DNA of 49,503 nt from Enterobacter sichuanensis (GTDB taxonomy: Bacteria > Pseudomonadota > Gammaproteobacteria > Enterobacterales > Enterobacteriaceae). Of the stretch, positions 12,258 to 25,501 are shown piece after piece. A program made the translations under genes and the position numbers. The notes beneath the pieces were generated by a model, which saw nothing but the letters and a program-made list of their open reading frames with translations, was not told the origin of the DNA and ran no database searches. Position 1 is the stretch's first letter, and the number at the start of each line of letters is the position of its first letter. The stretch is from positions 1-49,503 of the forward strand of contig NZ_POVL01000039.1 in the NCBI RefSeq assembly GCF_002939185.1, read 5' to 3'.

Positions 12258-12800
12258 TTACGCTTTATCACTCGACGAGGGGGATGATTCGGAAACAGGT
12301 GCGACGGGCTTCGCTTCAGCCGCTTTAACCGCGGGCTCTACTGATTGCGCCTGTTTTTTCACTTCGGCTTCCTGCGGCGTCTGTTCTGGGGCGTCAACCT
12401 GATGCTCAGCGCTGGCTGGCGTGACGCCCTCACGCTGCGCCTCGCTGCCCTTCACCACCGGGTTATGAATGGTGTTGGCTTCATCGCTCGCTTTTTCAGG
12501 GTCGTTGACGCTGTACGAGCGCTTCATGGACTCTGCCGCTTCGCGCAGTTCATCCATTGAGGCTTTCAGTTCCGGCGTCAGGTTATCCATGCTCGCCTTC
12601 TCGACCTTTTTCAGGCTTTCCTGGAATTCCTGCAGCTTAAGTTCCTGCGCCAGCTCGTTCTGTACGGTGGACGCCAGCGAACGAAGCGCACGCACCCACC
12701 CCGCAACCGTTTTTACTGCAACGGGTAAACGCTGTGGACCCAACACAATCAGGCCAATCACGAAGACCAGCAGCAGCTCACCAAAACCAATGTCGAACAC
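12258..12800 (-). CDS. tatB: Twin-arginine translocase subunit TatB
   Basis: Predicted 180 aa, about nine longer than E. coli TatB (171). One N-terminal membrane helix ([21 protein letters not shown], with the conserved Glu at position 8) is followed by an amphipathic helix and a charged, partly coiled stretch. The tail beyond about residue 100 is low-complexity (A/E/P/K/Q-rich), the variable part of the family, and accounts for the extra length. TatB pairs with TatC as the signal-peptide receptor. It lies 3 bp after tatA. Confidence 0.96.
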   Translation of the reverse strand: MFDIGFGELLLVFVIGLIVLGPQRLPVAVKTVAGWVRALRSLASTVQNELAQELKLQEFQESLKKVEKASMDNLTPELKASMDELREAAESMKRSYSVNDPEKASDEANTIHNPVVKGSEAQREGVTPASAEHQVDAPEQTPQEAEVKKQAQSVEPAVKAAEAKPVAPVSESSPSSSDKA

Positions 12801-12803
12801 GAC

Positions 12804-13058
12804 TTACACCTGCTCTTTATCGTGGCGTTTAGCGTCTTCCTTTTTCGCATCATCCTGCTTGTCGGAGATGGACTTAGCAGTAAAATCAGCGTCCTGGCTG
12901 GATTTATCCTGCTTGTTCTCATCATCGCTCATCGCTTTTTTGAAGCCTTTGATAGACGCGCCCAGATCGGATCCAATGGAACCGAGCTTTTTGGTGCCAA
13001 ACAGCAGCACGACGATGACGGCAATGATCAACAATTGCCAGATACTGATACCACCCAT
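12804..13058 (-). CDS. tatA: Twin-arginine translocase subunit TatA
   Basis: Predicted 84 aa (E. coli 89). TatA oligomerises to form or thin the translocation site. A short membrane helix ([20 protein letters not shown]) is followed by the hinge and the amphipathic helix [21 protein letters not shown] with the conserved Phe-Lys-Lys, then an acidic/charged tail. It is the first gene of tatABC(D), 76 bp after ubiB; that gap holds a strong inverted repeat overlapping a possible -10 hexamer. Confidence 0.97.
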   Translation of the reverse strand: MGGISIWQLLIIAVIVVLLFGTKKLGSIGSDLGASIKGFKKAMSDDENKQDKSSQDADFTAKSISDKQDDAKKEDAKRHDKEQV

Positions 13059-13090
13059 ACATATTCCTCAGTGATAGATGATTAAGGAGT

Positions 13091-13117
13091 CAGGCCGCAT
13101 TATACGTATGCGGCCTG
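13091..13117. repeat. Inverted repeat upstream of tatA
   Basis: CAGGCCGCAT (13091-13100) and ATGCGGCCTG (13108-13117) are perfect inverted arms around a 7-nt loop TATACGT. On the minus strand TATAAT (13099-13104) overlaps one arm and would be a -10 element for tatA, though no good -35 is seen. It may be a ubiB-end hairpin, an operator, or both. Confidence 0.55.
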
Positions 13118-13134
13118 GTGATAGCGACGCCTGC

Positions 13135-15377
<2,243 letters not shown>

Positions 15378-15390
15378 GGGACACCTCCAC

Positions 15391-16146
15391 TCAGAACTTG
15401 TAACCGCGATGCAGTGCGACGACACCTGCCGTCATGTTGAAATACTCAACGTTTTCAAACGCTGCATCCTGCATCATGGCTTTTAAGGTGTCCTGATCCG
15501 GGTGCATACGAATGGATTCTGCCAGATAGCGGTAGCTTTCGGCGTCGTTTGCGACCAGTTCACCAATACGCGGCAGAACGTGGAAGGAATAGGCGTCGTA
15601 AGCTTTGCTCAGGGGCTCGATAACCGGTTTGGAGAACTCAAGCACCAGCAGACGTCCACCCGGCTTCAGCACGCGGTACATGGAGCGCAGCGCTTTTTCT
15701 TTGTCGGTGACGTTACGCAGACCGAAGGAGATTGTGATGCAGTCAAAGGTATTATCCGGGAACGGCAGCGCTTCGGCGTTCGCCTGCACATACTCCACAT
15801 TCCCCACCACGCCAATGTTACGCAGCTTCTCGCGTCCCATTTTCAGCATAGAGTCATTGATGTCGGCCAGAACAACACGCCCGGTTTCGCCCACCAGACG
15901 GGAGAATTTTGCGGTTAAATCGCCCGTTCCGCCGGCGAGATCCAGCACCGTTTGTCCACGACGCACACCGCTACAGTCAATGGTGAAGCGCTTCCACAAG
16001 CGATGAATGCCGAACGACATCAGGTCATTCATCACATCGTACTTCGCCGCCACGGAATGAAATACGTGGGCCACCATGTCAGCTTTCTGCGCTTTGGCGA
16101 CAGTCTGAAAGCCAAAGTGCGTTGTGTCTTGTGAATCGTCAACCAT
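15391..16146 (-). CDS. ubiE: Ubiquinone/menaquinone C-methyltransferase UbiE
   Basis: Predicted 251 aa, equal to E. coli UbiE. It uses S-adenosylmethionine to C-methylate demethylmenaquinone and the benzoquinol intermediate of ubiquinone. The class I methyltransferase motif [16 protein letters not shown] lies near residues 66-81, with the family signatures [25 protein letters not shown] and [14 protein letters not shown]. It heads ubiE-ubiJ-ubiB. Confidence 0.98.
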   Translation of the reverse strand: MVDDSQDTTHFGFQTVAKAQKADMVAHVFHSVAAKYDVMNDLMSFGIHRLWKRFTIDCSGVRRGQTVLDLAGGTGDLTAKFSRLVGETGRVVLADINDSMLKMGREKLRNIGVVGNVEYVQANAEALPFPDNTFDCITISFGLRNVTDKEKALRSMYRVLKPGGRLLVLEFSKPVIEPLSKAYDAYSFHVLPRIGELVANDAESYRYLAESIRMHPDQDTLKAMMQDAAFENVEYFNMTAGVVALHRGYKF

Positions 16147-16212
16147 CTCAGAGCCTGCTTATCAGTAAAATGTCCGTGAAGTGTAACAGATTGGGCGCGA
16201 TTGCCCTACGTT

Positions 16213-17670
16213 TCAACCACCGCGGAAGAAACGCGCTGGCTGCGCGTCGGGTGAGTGCGTCGCTGCTAACGCGTTGTCTTCACTGCGTGTCTTTTGTTCA
16301 TCCGCCCCTTCGCGCAGGCGAAACTCTTCGTCCTGCGCGGTAGCCTGTTCAACCAATTCCGGATTAATCTCGCGTTTCACCTCCACCCCAAGGCCGCGGA
16401 AGGCTTCGGCCTGCGCCAGCAGATTACCTCGCCCGGAGGCGAGTTTTTTCATCGCCTGGCGGTAGTTATCCTGCGCGCGGTCCAGGCTCTGCCCGACCGA
16501 AGACATATCGTCCACGAAGAGGCGCATTTTGTCGTATAGCTTGCTGGCGCGATCGGCTATCTGCTGCGCATTGCGGCTCTGGTGCTCATACCGCCACAGG
16601 TTAGCAATGGTGCGTAAGGCCACCAGCAGCGTGGTGGGGCTGACCAGCATAATGTTATTTTTGAGCGCTTCGGTGATCAGTTCCGGCTGTCTGTCGAGCG
16701 CCAGCAGAAACGCGGGCTCTACCGGGATAAACATCAGGACATAGTCCAGTGAGCGCAGGCCGGGCAGCTGCTGGTAGTCTTTTCTGCCTAGCAGGCGAAT
16801 GTGATTACGCACGGATGCAATGTGCTCCTGCAGGGCAGACTCGCGCGTGTAGTCATCCTCCGCATTGAAGTAACGCTCATACGCCACCAGCGTCATCTTG
16901 GCGTCAATTACCACATCTTTACCCTGCGGCAGTCTTACGATGACATCCGGCTGCATGCGCGAGCGGGCATCGTTTTCGATACTCACCTGCGTTTCGTATT
17001 CATACCCTTCCCGCAGGCCCGAGGCTTCCAGGACGCGGGTCAGCACCACTTCTCCCCAGTTGCCCTGGGTTTTGTTATCCCCTTTAAGCGCACGGGTGAG
17101 GTTGACCGCCTCCTGCGCCATTTGCGCATTCAGCTGCTGAAGATTGCGGATCTCATGCGCCAGCGTGTGCCGCTCGCGGGCCTCCTGACCAAAGCTGTCC
17201 TGCACCTGGCGGCGAAAACCGTCCAGCTGTTCGCGCAGGGGCGTCAGCAGGCTATTCAGGCTCTGGCGGTTCTGTTCATCAACGCGGCGGTTGCTGTGCT
17301 CGAAAATACGGTTAGCGAGGTTCTCAAACTGTTCGCTGAGGCGCTGCTCGCTGTTGAGCATCTGTCGGATTTTGTCTTCCGCATGCAGTTGCGTGGATTC
17401 CAGACGGGTGGTCACTTCGCGGAGATCGGCCTCCAGCGAGGTGTTGATATCACGCAGGTTGCGCAGCTCGTTATTGAGTAACTCGCACTCCTCTCGCCAG
17501 TGGTCACTCAGCGCAAGCTGCTGCTTTGCCGCACTTAATTCGGCGACTATCTCTTCACGCTCTGCCAGCTGATCGGCCTTCTGCTGCGCATGCTGATAGC
17601 TGGAAATAAGCCAGCCTATCGCCACGCCCGCCAGCGCAATCACCGCATAAATCAGGACTGAGATATCCAC
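16213..17670 (-). CDS. rmuC: DNA recombination protein RmuC
   Basis: Predicted 485 aa (E. coli 475). RmuC limits recombination-dependent inversions at short inverted repeats; the mechanism is unclear, but the C-terminal half resembles a PD-(D/E)XK nuclease fold. An N-terminal membrane helix (about residues 4-24) is followed by a long coiled coil (to about 200), then the RmuC domain (NWGEVVLTRVLEASGLREGYEYETQ..., VVIDAKMTLVAYERY). It is a single gene between ubiE (66-bp gap) and the udp terminator. Confidence 0.94.
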   Translation of the reverse strand: MDISVLIYAVIALAGVAIGWLISSYQHAQQKADQLAEREEIVAELSAAKQQLALSDHWREECELLNNELRNLRDINTSLEADLREVTTRLESTQLHAEDKIRQMLNSEQRLSEQFENLANRIFEHSNRRVDEQNRQSLNSLLTPLREQLDGFRRQVQDSFGQEARERHTLAHEIRNLQQLNAQMAQEAVNLTRALKGDNKTQGNWGEVVLTRVLEASGLREGYEYETQVSIENDARSRMQPDVIVRLPQGKDVVIDAKMTLVAYERYFNAEDDYTRESALQEHIASVRNHIRLLGRKDYQQLPGLRSLDYVLMFIPVEPAFLLALDRQPELITEALKNNIMLVSPTTLLVALRTIANLWRYEHQSRNAQQIADRASKLYDKMRLFVDDMSSVGQSLDRAQDNYRQAMKKLASGRGNLLAQAEAFRGLGVEVKREINPELVEQATAQDEEFRLREGADEQKTRSEDNALAATHSPDAQPARFFRGG

Positions 17671-17762
17671 AATGCCCCCTGCATCAACGTATTACCCGCA
17701 CAAAATAAGATTGTGCTGTATAAACGTCCAGTTTGAAAGGGTTTTCCTGCGAGGCGCTACGC

Positions 17763-17793
17763 AAAAAAACAAAGGCCGAACGTGTCGGCCTTT
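17763..17793 (-). terminator. Intrinsic terminator of udp
   Basis: On the minus strand AAAGGCCGA pairs with TCGGCCTTT (stem 17771-17779 / 17785-17793) and a run of seven T follows (17763-17769). It lies 18 bp after the udp stop. Confidence 0.92.
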
Positions 17794-17811
17794 GATTTCG
17801 AAGGGAGAGGA

Positions 17812-18573
17812 TTAGATCAGGCGACGCGCGGCTTCAACCACGATTTTCACCGCATGGCTTTCGGTCTGCTTCATGGTTTCAGCGTTCGGGATCTCCTGCT
17901 GGGTACGGTTGACGATAACGCCCGCCACCATACCGGCACGCAGACCCTGGCTTGCGCACATGGTCAGCAGCGTTGCGGATTCCATTTCGTAGTTCATCAC
18001 GCCCATGGACTGCCACTCTTCCATTGAGCCTTTGAAACGGCTTACCACGCGGCCAGAGAAGGTGTCGTAACGCTCCTGGCCTGGGTAGAAGGTATCGGAA
18101 GAGGCGGTTACGCCCACATGCGTGGTGGCCCCCACAGATTTCGCGGCCTCAACCAGCGCAGTAGTACATTCGAAGTCAGCCACTGCCGGGAACTCCATTG
18201 GCGCAAAGTGCAGGCTTGCACCGTCCAGGCGCACGGATGCTGTCGTGACCAGCACGTCGCCGACGTTGATATGCGGCTGAATAGCGCCAGTGGTACCGAT
18301 ACGCAGGAAAGTACGAATGCCCAGCTGCGCCAGCTCTTCAACGGCAATAGAAGTAGACGGGCCACCGATACCGGTAGAACAGACGATCACGGCTTTACCA
18401 TCCAGCTCTGCACGCCAGGTGGTGAATTCACGATGGGCTGCCAGCTTAACCGGCTTATCCATCAGCGCGGCGATCTTTTCCACACGCTCAGGATCGCCCG
18501 GGACGATCGCGAGCGTAGCCCCTTGTAAATCGTTTTTGGTGAGGCCGAGATGAAAAACATCAGACTTAGACAT
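17812..18573 (-). CDS. udp: Uridine phosphorylase Udp
   Basis: Predicted 253 aa, equal to E. coli Udp. It phosphorolyses uridine to uracil and ribose-1-phosphate in pyrimidine salvage. It has the nucleoside phosphorylase fold with phosphate-site residues in [10 protein letters not shown] and IGTTGAIQ and the base/ribose segment [17 protein letters not shown] box lies 6 nt before the ATG. Its upstream region has two CRP-type sites 52 bp apart, the arrangement of CRP/CytR-controlled nucleoside catabolic genes. Confidence 0.98.
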   Translation of the reverse strand: MSKSDVFHLGLTKNDLQGATLAIVPGDPERVEKIAALMDKPVKLAAHREFTTWRAELDGKAVIVCSTGIGGPSTSIAVEELAQLGIRTFLRIGTTGAIQPHINVGDVLVTTASVRLDGASLHFAPMEFPAVADFECTTALVEAAKSVGATTHVGVTASSDTFYPGQERYDTFSGRVVSRFKGSMEEWQSMGVMNYEMESATLLTMCASQGLRAGMVAGVIVNRTQQEIPNAETMKQTESHAVKIVVEAARRLI

Positions 18574-18611
18574 AGGTGACTCCTCTGTGGGTCGGTTAGT
18601 CAGAAGAAGTA

Positions 18612-18712
18612 AAACGGTACTTTACAGAAGCAATACGCATAATTTCGTGACACAACTCACCATGACTGAAAATGATTGCAGTTAATTTCCATAAAATAGT
18701 GATTTACATCAC
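18612..18712 (-). promoter_or_regulatory. udp promoter with two CRP sites
   Basis: Two GTGA-N6-TCAC motifs lie at 18647-18660 and 18699-18712; their centres are 52 bp apart. A -10 hexamer TAAAGT on the minus strand (18619-18624) implies a start near 18612, which would put the CRP centres near -41.5 and -93.5, the class used with CytR at E. coli udp and deoP2. The TGATTGCA sequence between the sites (18673-18680) could hold a CytR half-site. The transcription start is inferred. Confidence 0.82.
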
Positions 18713-18828
18713 ATTAACAAGTTATATCGTTGGCCGCTGCACAAAAGATAGACCGTTTAAGGCACTGTGAGTTGTTAACCTGGTGTCTATATTTACCTTT
18801 GCGCTAACTCATTGGTACGGAGAATGCC

Positions 18829-19635
18829 ATGACTGAAAAAACCGGTTTTGCACCTGCTGCGGCCCCGCATGCCTCAACCATCGTCTCTACGTCTGAAGAG
18901 GCCATCACGGCGGGTGAGACCTCTATTCCCTCGCAGGGAGAGAATATGCCTGCTTACCACGCGCGACCAAAATCAGCAGATGGCCCGCTACCCATCGTGA
19001 TCGTGGTTCAGGAAATTTTCGGCGTTCATGAACATATTCGCGACCTCTGCCGCCGACTGGCGCTGGAGGGTTACCTGGCCGTTGCGCCTGAACTCTACTT
19101 CCGGCAGGGCGATCCCGACGACTACAGCGACATCCCTACATTGCTCAGCAATCTGGTGAGCAAAGTCCCGGACGCGCAGGTCATGGCCGATCTCGACCAC
19201 GTTGCCAGCTGGGCGGCGCGCAACGGGGGCGATCCGCACCGGCTGCTGGTCACCGGTTTCTGCTGGGGTGGACGCATCAGTTGGCTATATGCCGCGCATA
19301 ACCCTCAGCTGAAAGCCGCAGTCGCCTGGTACGGCAAACTGGTGGGCGAAAAAACGCTGAATTCACCGAAACATCCCGTGGATATCGCCACGGAGCTGAA
19401 TGCCCCCGTATTAGGACTGTATGGCGGTCAGGACACCGGTATCTCCCTTGATTCGGTAGAGACCATGCGCCATGCGCTCCGTGCGGCCAATGCGAAGGCC
19501 GAGATTGTGGTCTATCCGGATGCCGGACATGCCTTTAACGCTGATTATCGCCCGAGCTATCACGCGGAATCGGCTAAGGATGGATGGCAGCGGATGCTTA
19601 CATGGTTCCGTCAGTACGGTGGTAAAAAAGGCTAA
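18829..19635 (+). CDS. dlhH: Dienelactone hydrolase family protein DlhH (YsgA)
   Basis: Predicted 268 aa (E. coli YsgA 271). It is an alpha/beta hydrolase of the dienelactone hydrolase family with Cys-Asp-His triad: Cys in GFCWGGR, Asp in YGGQDTG, His in DAGHAFNADYRPSY. The physiological substrate in enterobacteria is not established. A GGAG box lies 8 nt before the ATG. It is divergent from udp and 38 bp before the GH1 gene, with which it may be co-transcribed. Confidence 0.93.
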   Translation: MTEKTGFAPAAAPHASTIVSTSEEAITAGETSIPSQGENMPAYHARPKSADGPLPIVIVVQEIFGVHEHIRDLCRRLALEGYLAVAPELYFRQGDPDDYSDIPTLLSNLVSKVPDAQVMADLDHVASWAARNGGDPHRLLVTGFCWGGRISWLYAAHNPQLKAAVAWYGKLVGEKTLNSPKHPVDIATELNAPVLGLYGGQDTGISLDSVETMRHALRAANAKAEIVVYPDAGHAFNADYRPSYHAESAKDGWQRMLTWFRQYGGKKG

Positions 19636-19661
19636 GCCTTTCCCATTGTCATGACGCATAA

Positions 19662-21137
<1,476 letters not shown>

Positions 21138-21148
21138 GTATGCGCAGG

Positions 21149-21168
21149 CCGGGCAGACGCCCGGCCAT
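21149..21168. repeat. REP-like hairpin between GH1 gene and metE
   Basis: GGCCGGGC and GCCCGGCC form a perfect 8-bp stem around AGAC, in the 43-bp gap between convergent genes. There is no T tract on either side, so it is a REP-like hairpin rather than a standard terminator. Confidence 0.7.
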
Positions 21169-21180
21169 CGCGCGTCGTGG

Positions 21181-23442
21181 CTACGCCTGACGCAAATTCT
21201 GTGCCGCCTTCACCATATTCGCCAGCGCCGCGCGGGTTTCCGGCCAGCCGCGGGTTTTCAGGCCGCAGTCCGGGTTTACCCACAGGCGCTCAGCCGGAAT
21301 GCGCTGGGCGGCTTTCTTCAGCAGGGCTTCGATCCACTCCACGCTCGGCACGTTCGGGGAGTGGATGTCGTACACGCCCGGTCCGATTTCGTTCGGGTAG
21401 TCGAACTCTTCAAACGACTCCAGCAGTTCCATATCTGAACGCGAGGTCTCGATGGTGATCACGTCAGCGTCCAGCGCGGCGATCGAATCCATGATGTCGT
21501 TAAATTCGCAGTAACACATGTGGGTGTGGATCTGGGTGTCGTCCTTCGCCACCGCGGCGTTGATGCGAAACGCCTCCACGCCCCACTTCAGGTAGGCCTC
21601 CCAGTCGCTGCGGCGCAGCGGCAGACCTTCACGCAGGGCCGGTTCGTCAATCTGGATGATGCCAATGCCTGCGGCTTCGAGATCCGCCACTTCATCACGC
21701 AGCGCCAGCGCGATTTGCTTCGCGATGGTTTCACGGGACACATCTTCACGCGGGAAGGACCAGCAAAGAATGGTCACCGGGCCGGTCAACATTCCTTTCA
21801 CGGGCTTGTCGGTCAGGGACTGGGCGTATTTCGCCCACTCCACGGTGATGGGTTCCGGGCGGCTGATATCACCGATGACCACCGGCGGCTTCACGCAGCG
21901 GGAGCCGTAGCTCTGCACCCAGCCATTCTGGGTGAACACGAAACCGTCCAGATGCTCACCGAAGTATTCCACCATGTCGTTACGCTCGGCCTCTCCGTGC
22001 ACCAGCACGTCCAGACCTAAGCGCTCCTGCTCCACAATCGCCTGTTTGATGTGTTCGGCGATACCGGTACGGTAGTGATTCGCGTCCAGGTTGCCTTTTT
22101 TGAAGTCCAGGCGCAGGCCGCGGATCTCGGTGGTCTGCGGGAAAGAACCAATCGTGGTGGTCGGCCACGCAGGCAGGTTGAAGCGCGCGCGCTGCGCTTC
22201 GGCACGCACCTCATACGGGCTCTGACGCTGGCTGTCCTGGGCGGTGATGGCCGCCAGACGTTTCTCCACCGCCGGATTATGCACGCGGGCCGAGTGACGG
22301 CGCGCCTGGATGGGTGCGCTCCATTCGCTAATCGCCGTCGTGTCACCGCTGTTCAGGGCATCACGCAGCAGGGCCAGCTCCTCACACTTTTGCAGGGCAA
22401 AGGCGAACCAGCTCTTCACTTCCGCATCCAGACGGGTTTCTACGCTGAGATCAATCGGGCTGTGCAGCAGGGAGCAGGAAGAGGCGATCCACAGTTCACG
22501 TTTGTCTGCGATGTCTTTAATCTGCGCATATTTCTCCGTCAGATCGGCGCGCCAGACGTTACGCCCGTTCACGAGGCCGGCAGAGAGTAGCCAGTCCGCT
22601 GGCAGCCGTTTGTGCAGCTCTGCCACATCATCGTTACCGTGTACGAGGTCGACGTGCAGACCCTGCACCGGCAGCGCGGTAATCGTCTTCAGGTTTGGCG
22701 TCACGCCTTCGAAATAGGTGGTCAGCAGGAGCTTCACCTGCCCCGCAAGCGCGTCATATGCCGGTTTGAAGGCAGAGAGCCATGCCTGCGGCAGCTCCAG
22801 CACCAGCGCAGGTTCGTCGATCTGCACCCACTGAATGCCGCGCTTGCCCAGCTCAATCAGGACCTGTTTGTAGACCGGCAGAATATCGTTGAGCAGGCTC
22901 AGACGATCGAACTGCTCCCCTTTCACTTTACCCAGCCACAGGTAGGTTACCGGCCCCAGCAATACGGGCTTCACCTGGTGACCCAACGCCAGCGCTTCGT
23001 CCACTTCATCAAGAAGCTGCGTCCAGGTCAGTTTGAACTGCTGACCTTTTACGAACTCCGGCACCATATAGTGATAGTTGGTGTTAAACCACTTGGTCAT
23101 TTCCGCCGCTGCCGCTGGCTCACCCGTTGGCGCACGGCCACGGCCGATGCGGAACAGGGTATCGATATCTACCGATCCATCGCTGTTCTGATGACGAGCC
23201 GGCACGTTGCCAAGCAGCAGGCTGGTCGTCAGAACATGGTCGTACCAGGCGAAATCGCCCACCGGCAGCAGGTCAATGCCCGCCTGTTTTTGCTGATCCC
23301 AGTGACGGGCGCGCAGCTCGCGTCCCACTGCCAGCAGCTCTTCACGGGTGGCGTTTCCCGCCCAGTAGCTTTCTTGCGCTTTTTTCAGCTCGCGACGCAG
23401 GCCAACGCGAGGGAAACCGAGAGTGTGATTGCGGATAGTCAT
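21181..23442 (-). CDS. metE: Cobalamin-independent methionine synthase MetE
   Basis: Predicted 753 aa, equal to E. coli MetE. It transfers the methyl group of 5-methyltetrahydropteroyl-triglutamate to homocysteine, the last step of methionine synthesis when B12 is absent. Two related TIM barrels are present; the C-terminal zinc ligands show in [13 protein letters not shown] (His, Cys) and [13 protein letters not shown] (Cys). An AGAGGAAG box precedes the ATG. It is divergent from its activator metR, with MetJ and MetR sites in between, and its leader appears to contain an ERIC repeat. Confidence 0.98.
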   Translation of the reverse strand: MTIRNHTLGFPRVGLRRELKKAQESYWAGNATREELLAVGRELRARHWDQQKQAGIDLLPVGDFAWYDHVLTTSLLLGNVPARHQNSDGSVDIDTLFRIGRGRAPTGEPAAAAEMTKWFNTNYHYMVPEFVKGQQFKLTWTQLLDEVDEALALGHQVKPVLLGPVTYLWLGKVKGEQFDRLSLLNDILPVYKQVLIELGKRGIQWVQIDEPALVLELPQAWLSAFKPAYDALAGQVKLLLTTYFEGVTPNLKTITALPVQGLHVDLVHGNDDVAELHKRLPADWLLSAGLVNGRNVWRADLTEKYAQIKDIADKRELWIASSCSLLHSPIDLSVETRLDAEVKSWFAFALQKCEELALLRDALNSGDTTAISEWSAPIQARRHSARVHNPAVEKRLAAITAQDSQRQSPYEVRAEAQRARFNLPAWPTTTIGSFPQTTEIRGLRLDFKKGNLDANHYRTGIAEHIKQAIVEQERLGLDVLVHGEAERNDMVEYFGEHLDGFVFTQNGWVQSYGSRCVKPPVVIGDISRPEPITVEWAKYAQSLTDKPVKGMLTGPVTILCWSFPREDVSRETIAKQIALALRDEVADLEAAGIGIIQIDEPALREGLPLRRSDWEAYLKWGVEAFRINAAVAKDDTQIHTHMCYCEFNDIMDSIAALDADVITIETSRSDMELLESFEEFDYPNEIGPGVYDIHSPNVPSVEWIEALLKKAAQRIPAERLWVNPDCGLKTRGWPETRAALANMVKAAQNLRQA

Positions 23443-23464
23443 GTGTTCTTCCTCTAATTAATTG

Positions 23465-23592
23465 TAAATCCTTTGGATTTTGAATTCAGGGAAGGCGGCA
23501 AGTTTGCTCATCCCCGGGAGCTTACATGAGTAAGTGACCGGGGTGAGTAAACGCAGCCAACGCACCATAAATTTAAAAGACGAAGGATTTTA
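23465..23592. repeat. ERIC (IRU) repeat between metE and metR
   Basis: The core 23501-23550 matches the ERIC consensus: it contains CATCCCCGGGAGCTTACAT and GAGTAAGTGACCGGGGTGAG, the regions used for ERIC primers, with few differences. The central arms CCCCGG...CCGGGG and CTTAC-ATGA-GTAAG are inverted. Outer arms AAATCCTT (23466-23473) and AAGGATTT (23583-23590) are flanked by TA on both sides, as expected for ERIC insertion at TA. Length (about 127 bp) fits the family. Confidence 0.87.
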
Positions 23593-23615
23593 GACGTCCA
23601 GATGTTTACACTTCT
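23592..23615. promoter_or_regulatory. MetJ boxes in the metE-metR region
   Basis: Consecutive 8-bp units AGACGTCC, AGATGTTT and ACACTTCT resemble the met box AGACGTCT; the first matches 7 of 8 positions. They overlap the inferred start of metE transcription (-35 TTGAGG at 23639-23644, -10 ATTATA at 23615-23620 on the minus strand) and a candidate metR -35 (TTTACA, 23605-23610), so MetJ with S-adenosylmethionine could repress both directions. Confidence 0.75.
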
Positions 23616-23666
23616 ATAATTGGCGGTTACTGTATATTCCTCAAGCGCAAAATGTTCATGCCGAAG

Positions 23667-23679
23667 TGAAGGACTTTCA
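23667..23679. promoter_or_regulatory. MetR binding site
   Basis: TGAAGGACTTTCA fits the MetR consensus TGAA-N5-TTCA exactly. It ends on the first base of the metR start codon and lies upstream of the inferred metE promoter, consistent with activation of metE and autorepression of metR. Confidence 0.72.
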
Positions 23680-24632
23680 TGATCGAGATAAAACACCTGA
23701 AAACGCTCCAGGCGTTACGGAACTGCGGCTCGCTCGCGGCAGCGGCGGCCACGCTGCACCAGACCCAGTCCGCCCTTTCTCACCAGTTCAGCGATCTGGA
23801 ACAACGCCTCGGCTTTCGTCTTTTTGTGCGTAAGAGCCAGCCGCTGCGCTTTACACCGCAGGGCGAGATCCTGTTGCAGCTGGCGAATCAGGTCCTGCCG
23901 CAGATCGCCAGCGCGCTGCAGGCGTGTAACGAACCGCAGCAGACCACACTGCGTATCGCCATTGAGTGCCACAGCTGTATCCAGTGGCTGACCCCCGCGC
24001 TTGAGAACTTCCGCCAGAAGTGGCCACAGGTGGAGATGGACTTTAAATCCGGCGTGACGTTCGACCCGCAGCCCTCGTTGCAGCAGGGCGAGCTGGATCT
24101 GGTGATGACGTCCGATATTCTGCCGCGCAGTGGCCTGCACTATTCACCGATGTTTGATTATGAAGTGCGCCTGGTGCTGGCGCCGGACCATCCGCTGGCG
24201 GCCAAAACGCGCATCACGCCGGAAGACCTGGCGACAGAAACGCTGCTAATTTATCCGGTTCAGCGCAGTCGTCTGGATATCTGGCGTCACTTCCTGCAGC
24301 CGGCAGGCATTAGCCCGCAGTTGAAAAGCGTGGATAACACCCTGCTGTTGATTCAGATGGTGGCGGCCAGAATGGGTATCGCAGCGCTGCCGCACTGGGT
24401 GGTGGAGAGTTTTGAACGCCAGGGCCTGGTGGTCACTAAAACCCTGGGTGAAGGACTGTGGAGCCGGCTGTACGCCGCCGTGCGCGATGGCGAGCAGCGA
24501 CAGCCGATTACAGAGGCGTTTATTCGCTCAGCGCGGAACCACGCGTGCGACCATCTTCCGTTTGTGCGGAGCGCGGAGCGACCCAGCGGCGATGGACCCA
24601 CAGCGAAGCCAGGATCACCGTTCCCCCAATAA
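23679..24632 (+). CDS. metR: LysR-type transcriptional regulator MetR
   Basis: Predicted 317 aa, equal to E. coli MetR. The N-terminal winged helix-turn-helix (about residues 1-60, [30 protein letters not shown] split by the recognition helix) is followed by the LysR effector domain; homocysteine is the co-inducer in the family. It activates metE, metH and related genes. Its 3' end runs 113 bp into the convergent yigM gene, an overlap that protein conservation at both C-termini suggests is real. Confidence 0.97.
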   Translation: MIEIKHLKTLQALRNCGSLAAAAATLHQTQSALSHQFSDLEQRLGFRLFVRKSQPLRFTPQGEILLQLANQVLPQIASALQACNEPQQTTLRIAIECHSCIQWLTPALENFRQKWPQVEMDFKSGVTFDPQPSLQQGELDLVMTSDILPRSGLHYSPMFDYEVRLVLAPDHPLAAKTRITPEDLATETLLIYPVQRSRLDIWRHFLQPAGISPQLKSVDNTLLLIQMVAARMGIAALPHWVVESFERQGLVVTKTLGEGLWSRLYAAVRDGEQRQPITEAFIRSARNHACDHLPFVRSAERPSGDGPTAKPGSPFPQ

Positions 24633-25419
24633 GGAAGCTCGGCCAGTGCGGCTGTTGCTGCCAGATGGCGAGGTTAACCAGCAGCCCCGCCGGGACATGC
24701 ACGTTGTTCATGATCCCCAGTGTACCGGCGTCGACCTGGGTCGCGCCGTAGTTCCACATGAAGTATCCCAGCCCTGAAGCCACCACGCCCAGCCAGACCA
24801 GAACGCCCCACTGCACGTTCGTGGTTGGCAGTTTTTGCGGATTACCGAGCATAAACCACGCCGCCACCGCAACAATCGCAGCCCCCATATAGAACCAGGC
24901 GAACGCGTTATGCTGCGGCATCGGACGGGTTTCCATCAGACGCTTGTAGCCCACCATGCCGATGGCGAAACTGATGTTGGCGAGCTGGACGAACATCAGC
25001 CCGGTCCAGAAGTGATCGCTCACTTTGTCGTAGCGAATAATCGCCGCGCCAATCACCGCCAGTGCCGCGCTCAGCAGGTATCCCCAGCGCAGGCGGCGCT
25101 TGCTGAGCAAATCGTAGATCAGCGTGATATAGAGCGGCGTAAGCACGGTGAACAGCAGGAATTCAGAGACGGACAGGTAGACGTAAGCCCGGAAGCTAAA
25201 CAGATACATGATGCCGAGCTGCATCGCCCCCACCAGCATATACAGCACGATCGTTTTCAACGATTGCCCGCGCGTACGCAGAAACGGCAGGAACACCAGC
25301 GCCGCCAGCCCCACGCGCATCAGCACCGAGAAGTAGCTGTCGACCGAACCGGCAAGGTATTCGCCAATCAGGCTAAAGGAGAAGGCCCACAGGATAGTGG
25401 TGATAATGAGTAGCGCCAC
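24520..25419 (-). CDS. yigM: Biotin transporter YigM (BioP)
   Basis: Predicted 299 aa, equal to E. coli YigM. It is a ten-span EamA/DMT-family carrier reported to be the high-affinity biotin importer of E. coli. The family end segment [31 protein letters not shown] is present, followed by a basic cytosolic tail. The last 113 bp lie opposite the 3' end of metR. yigL lies 82 bp upstream on the same strand. Confidence 0.94.
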   Translation of the reverse strand: MALLIITTILWAFSFSLIGEYLAGSVDSYFSVLMRVGLAALVFLPFLRTRGQSLKTIVLYMLVGAMQLGIMYLFSFRAYVYLSVSEFLLFTVLTPLYITLIYDLLSKRRLRWGYLLSAALAVIGAAIIRYDKVSDHFWTGLMFVQLANISFAIGMVGYKRLMETRPMPQHNAFAWFYMGAAIVAVAAWFMLGNPQKLPTTNVQWGVLVWLGVVASGLGYFMWNYGATQVDAGTLGIMNNVHVPAGLLVNLAIWQQQPHWPSFLIGGTVILASLWVHRRWVAPRSAQTEDGRTRGSALSE

Positions 25420-25501
25420 AATGCTTGTCTCTCAGAAATAAGGAGAGGCATTGTAGCGAACTCTTTAGTTGACAACTGAGCAATAAATAACCGAATGAAG
25501 A

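Noticed and set aside
25451..25475. TTGT...ACAA inverted ends upstream of yigM as a possible BirA operator
   Set aside because: The BirA operator needs about 9-bp half-sites separated by about 15 bp; here only four or five terminal bases match and the whole element is 25 bp.
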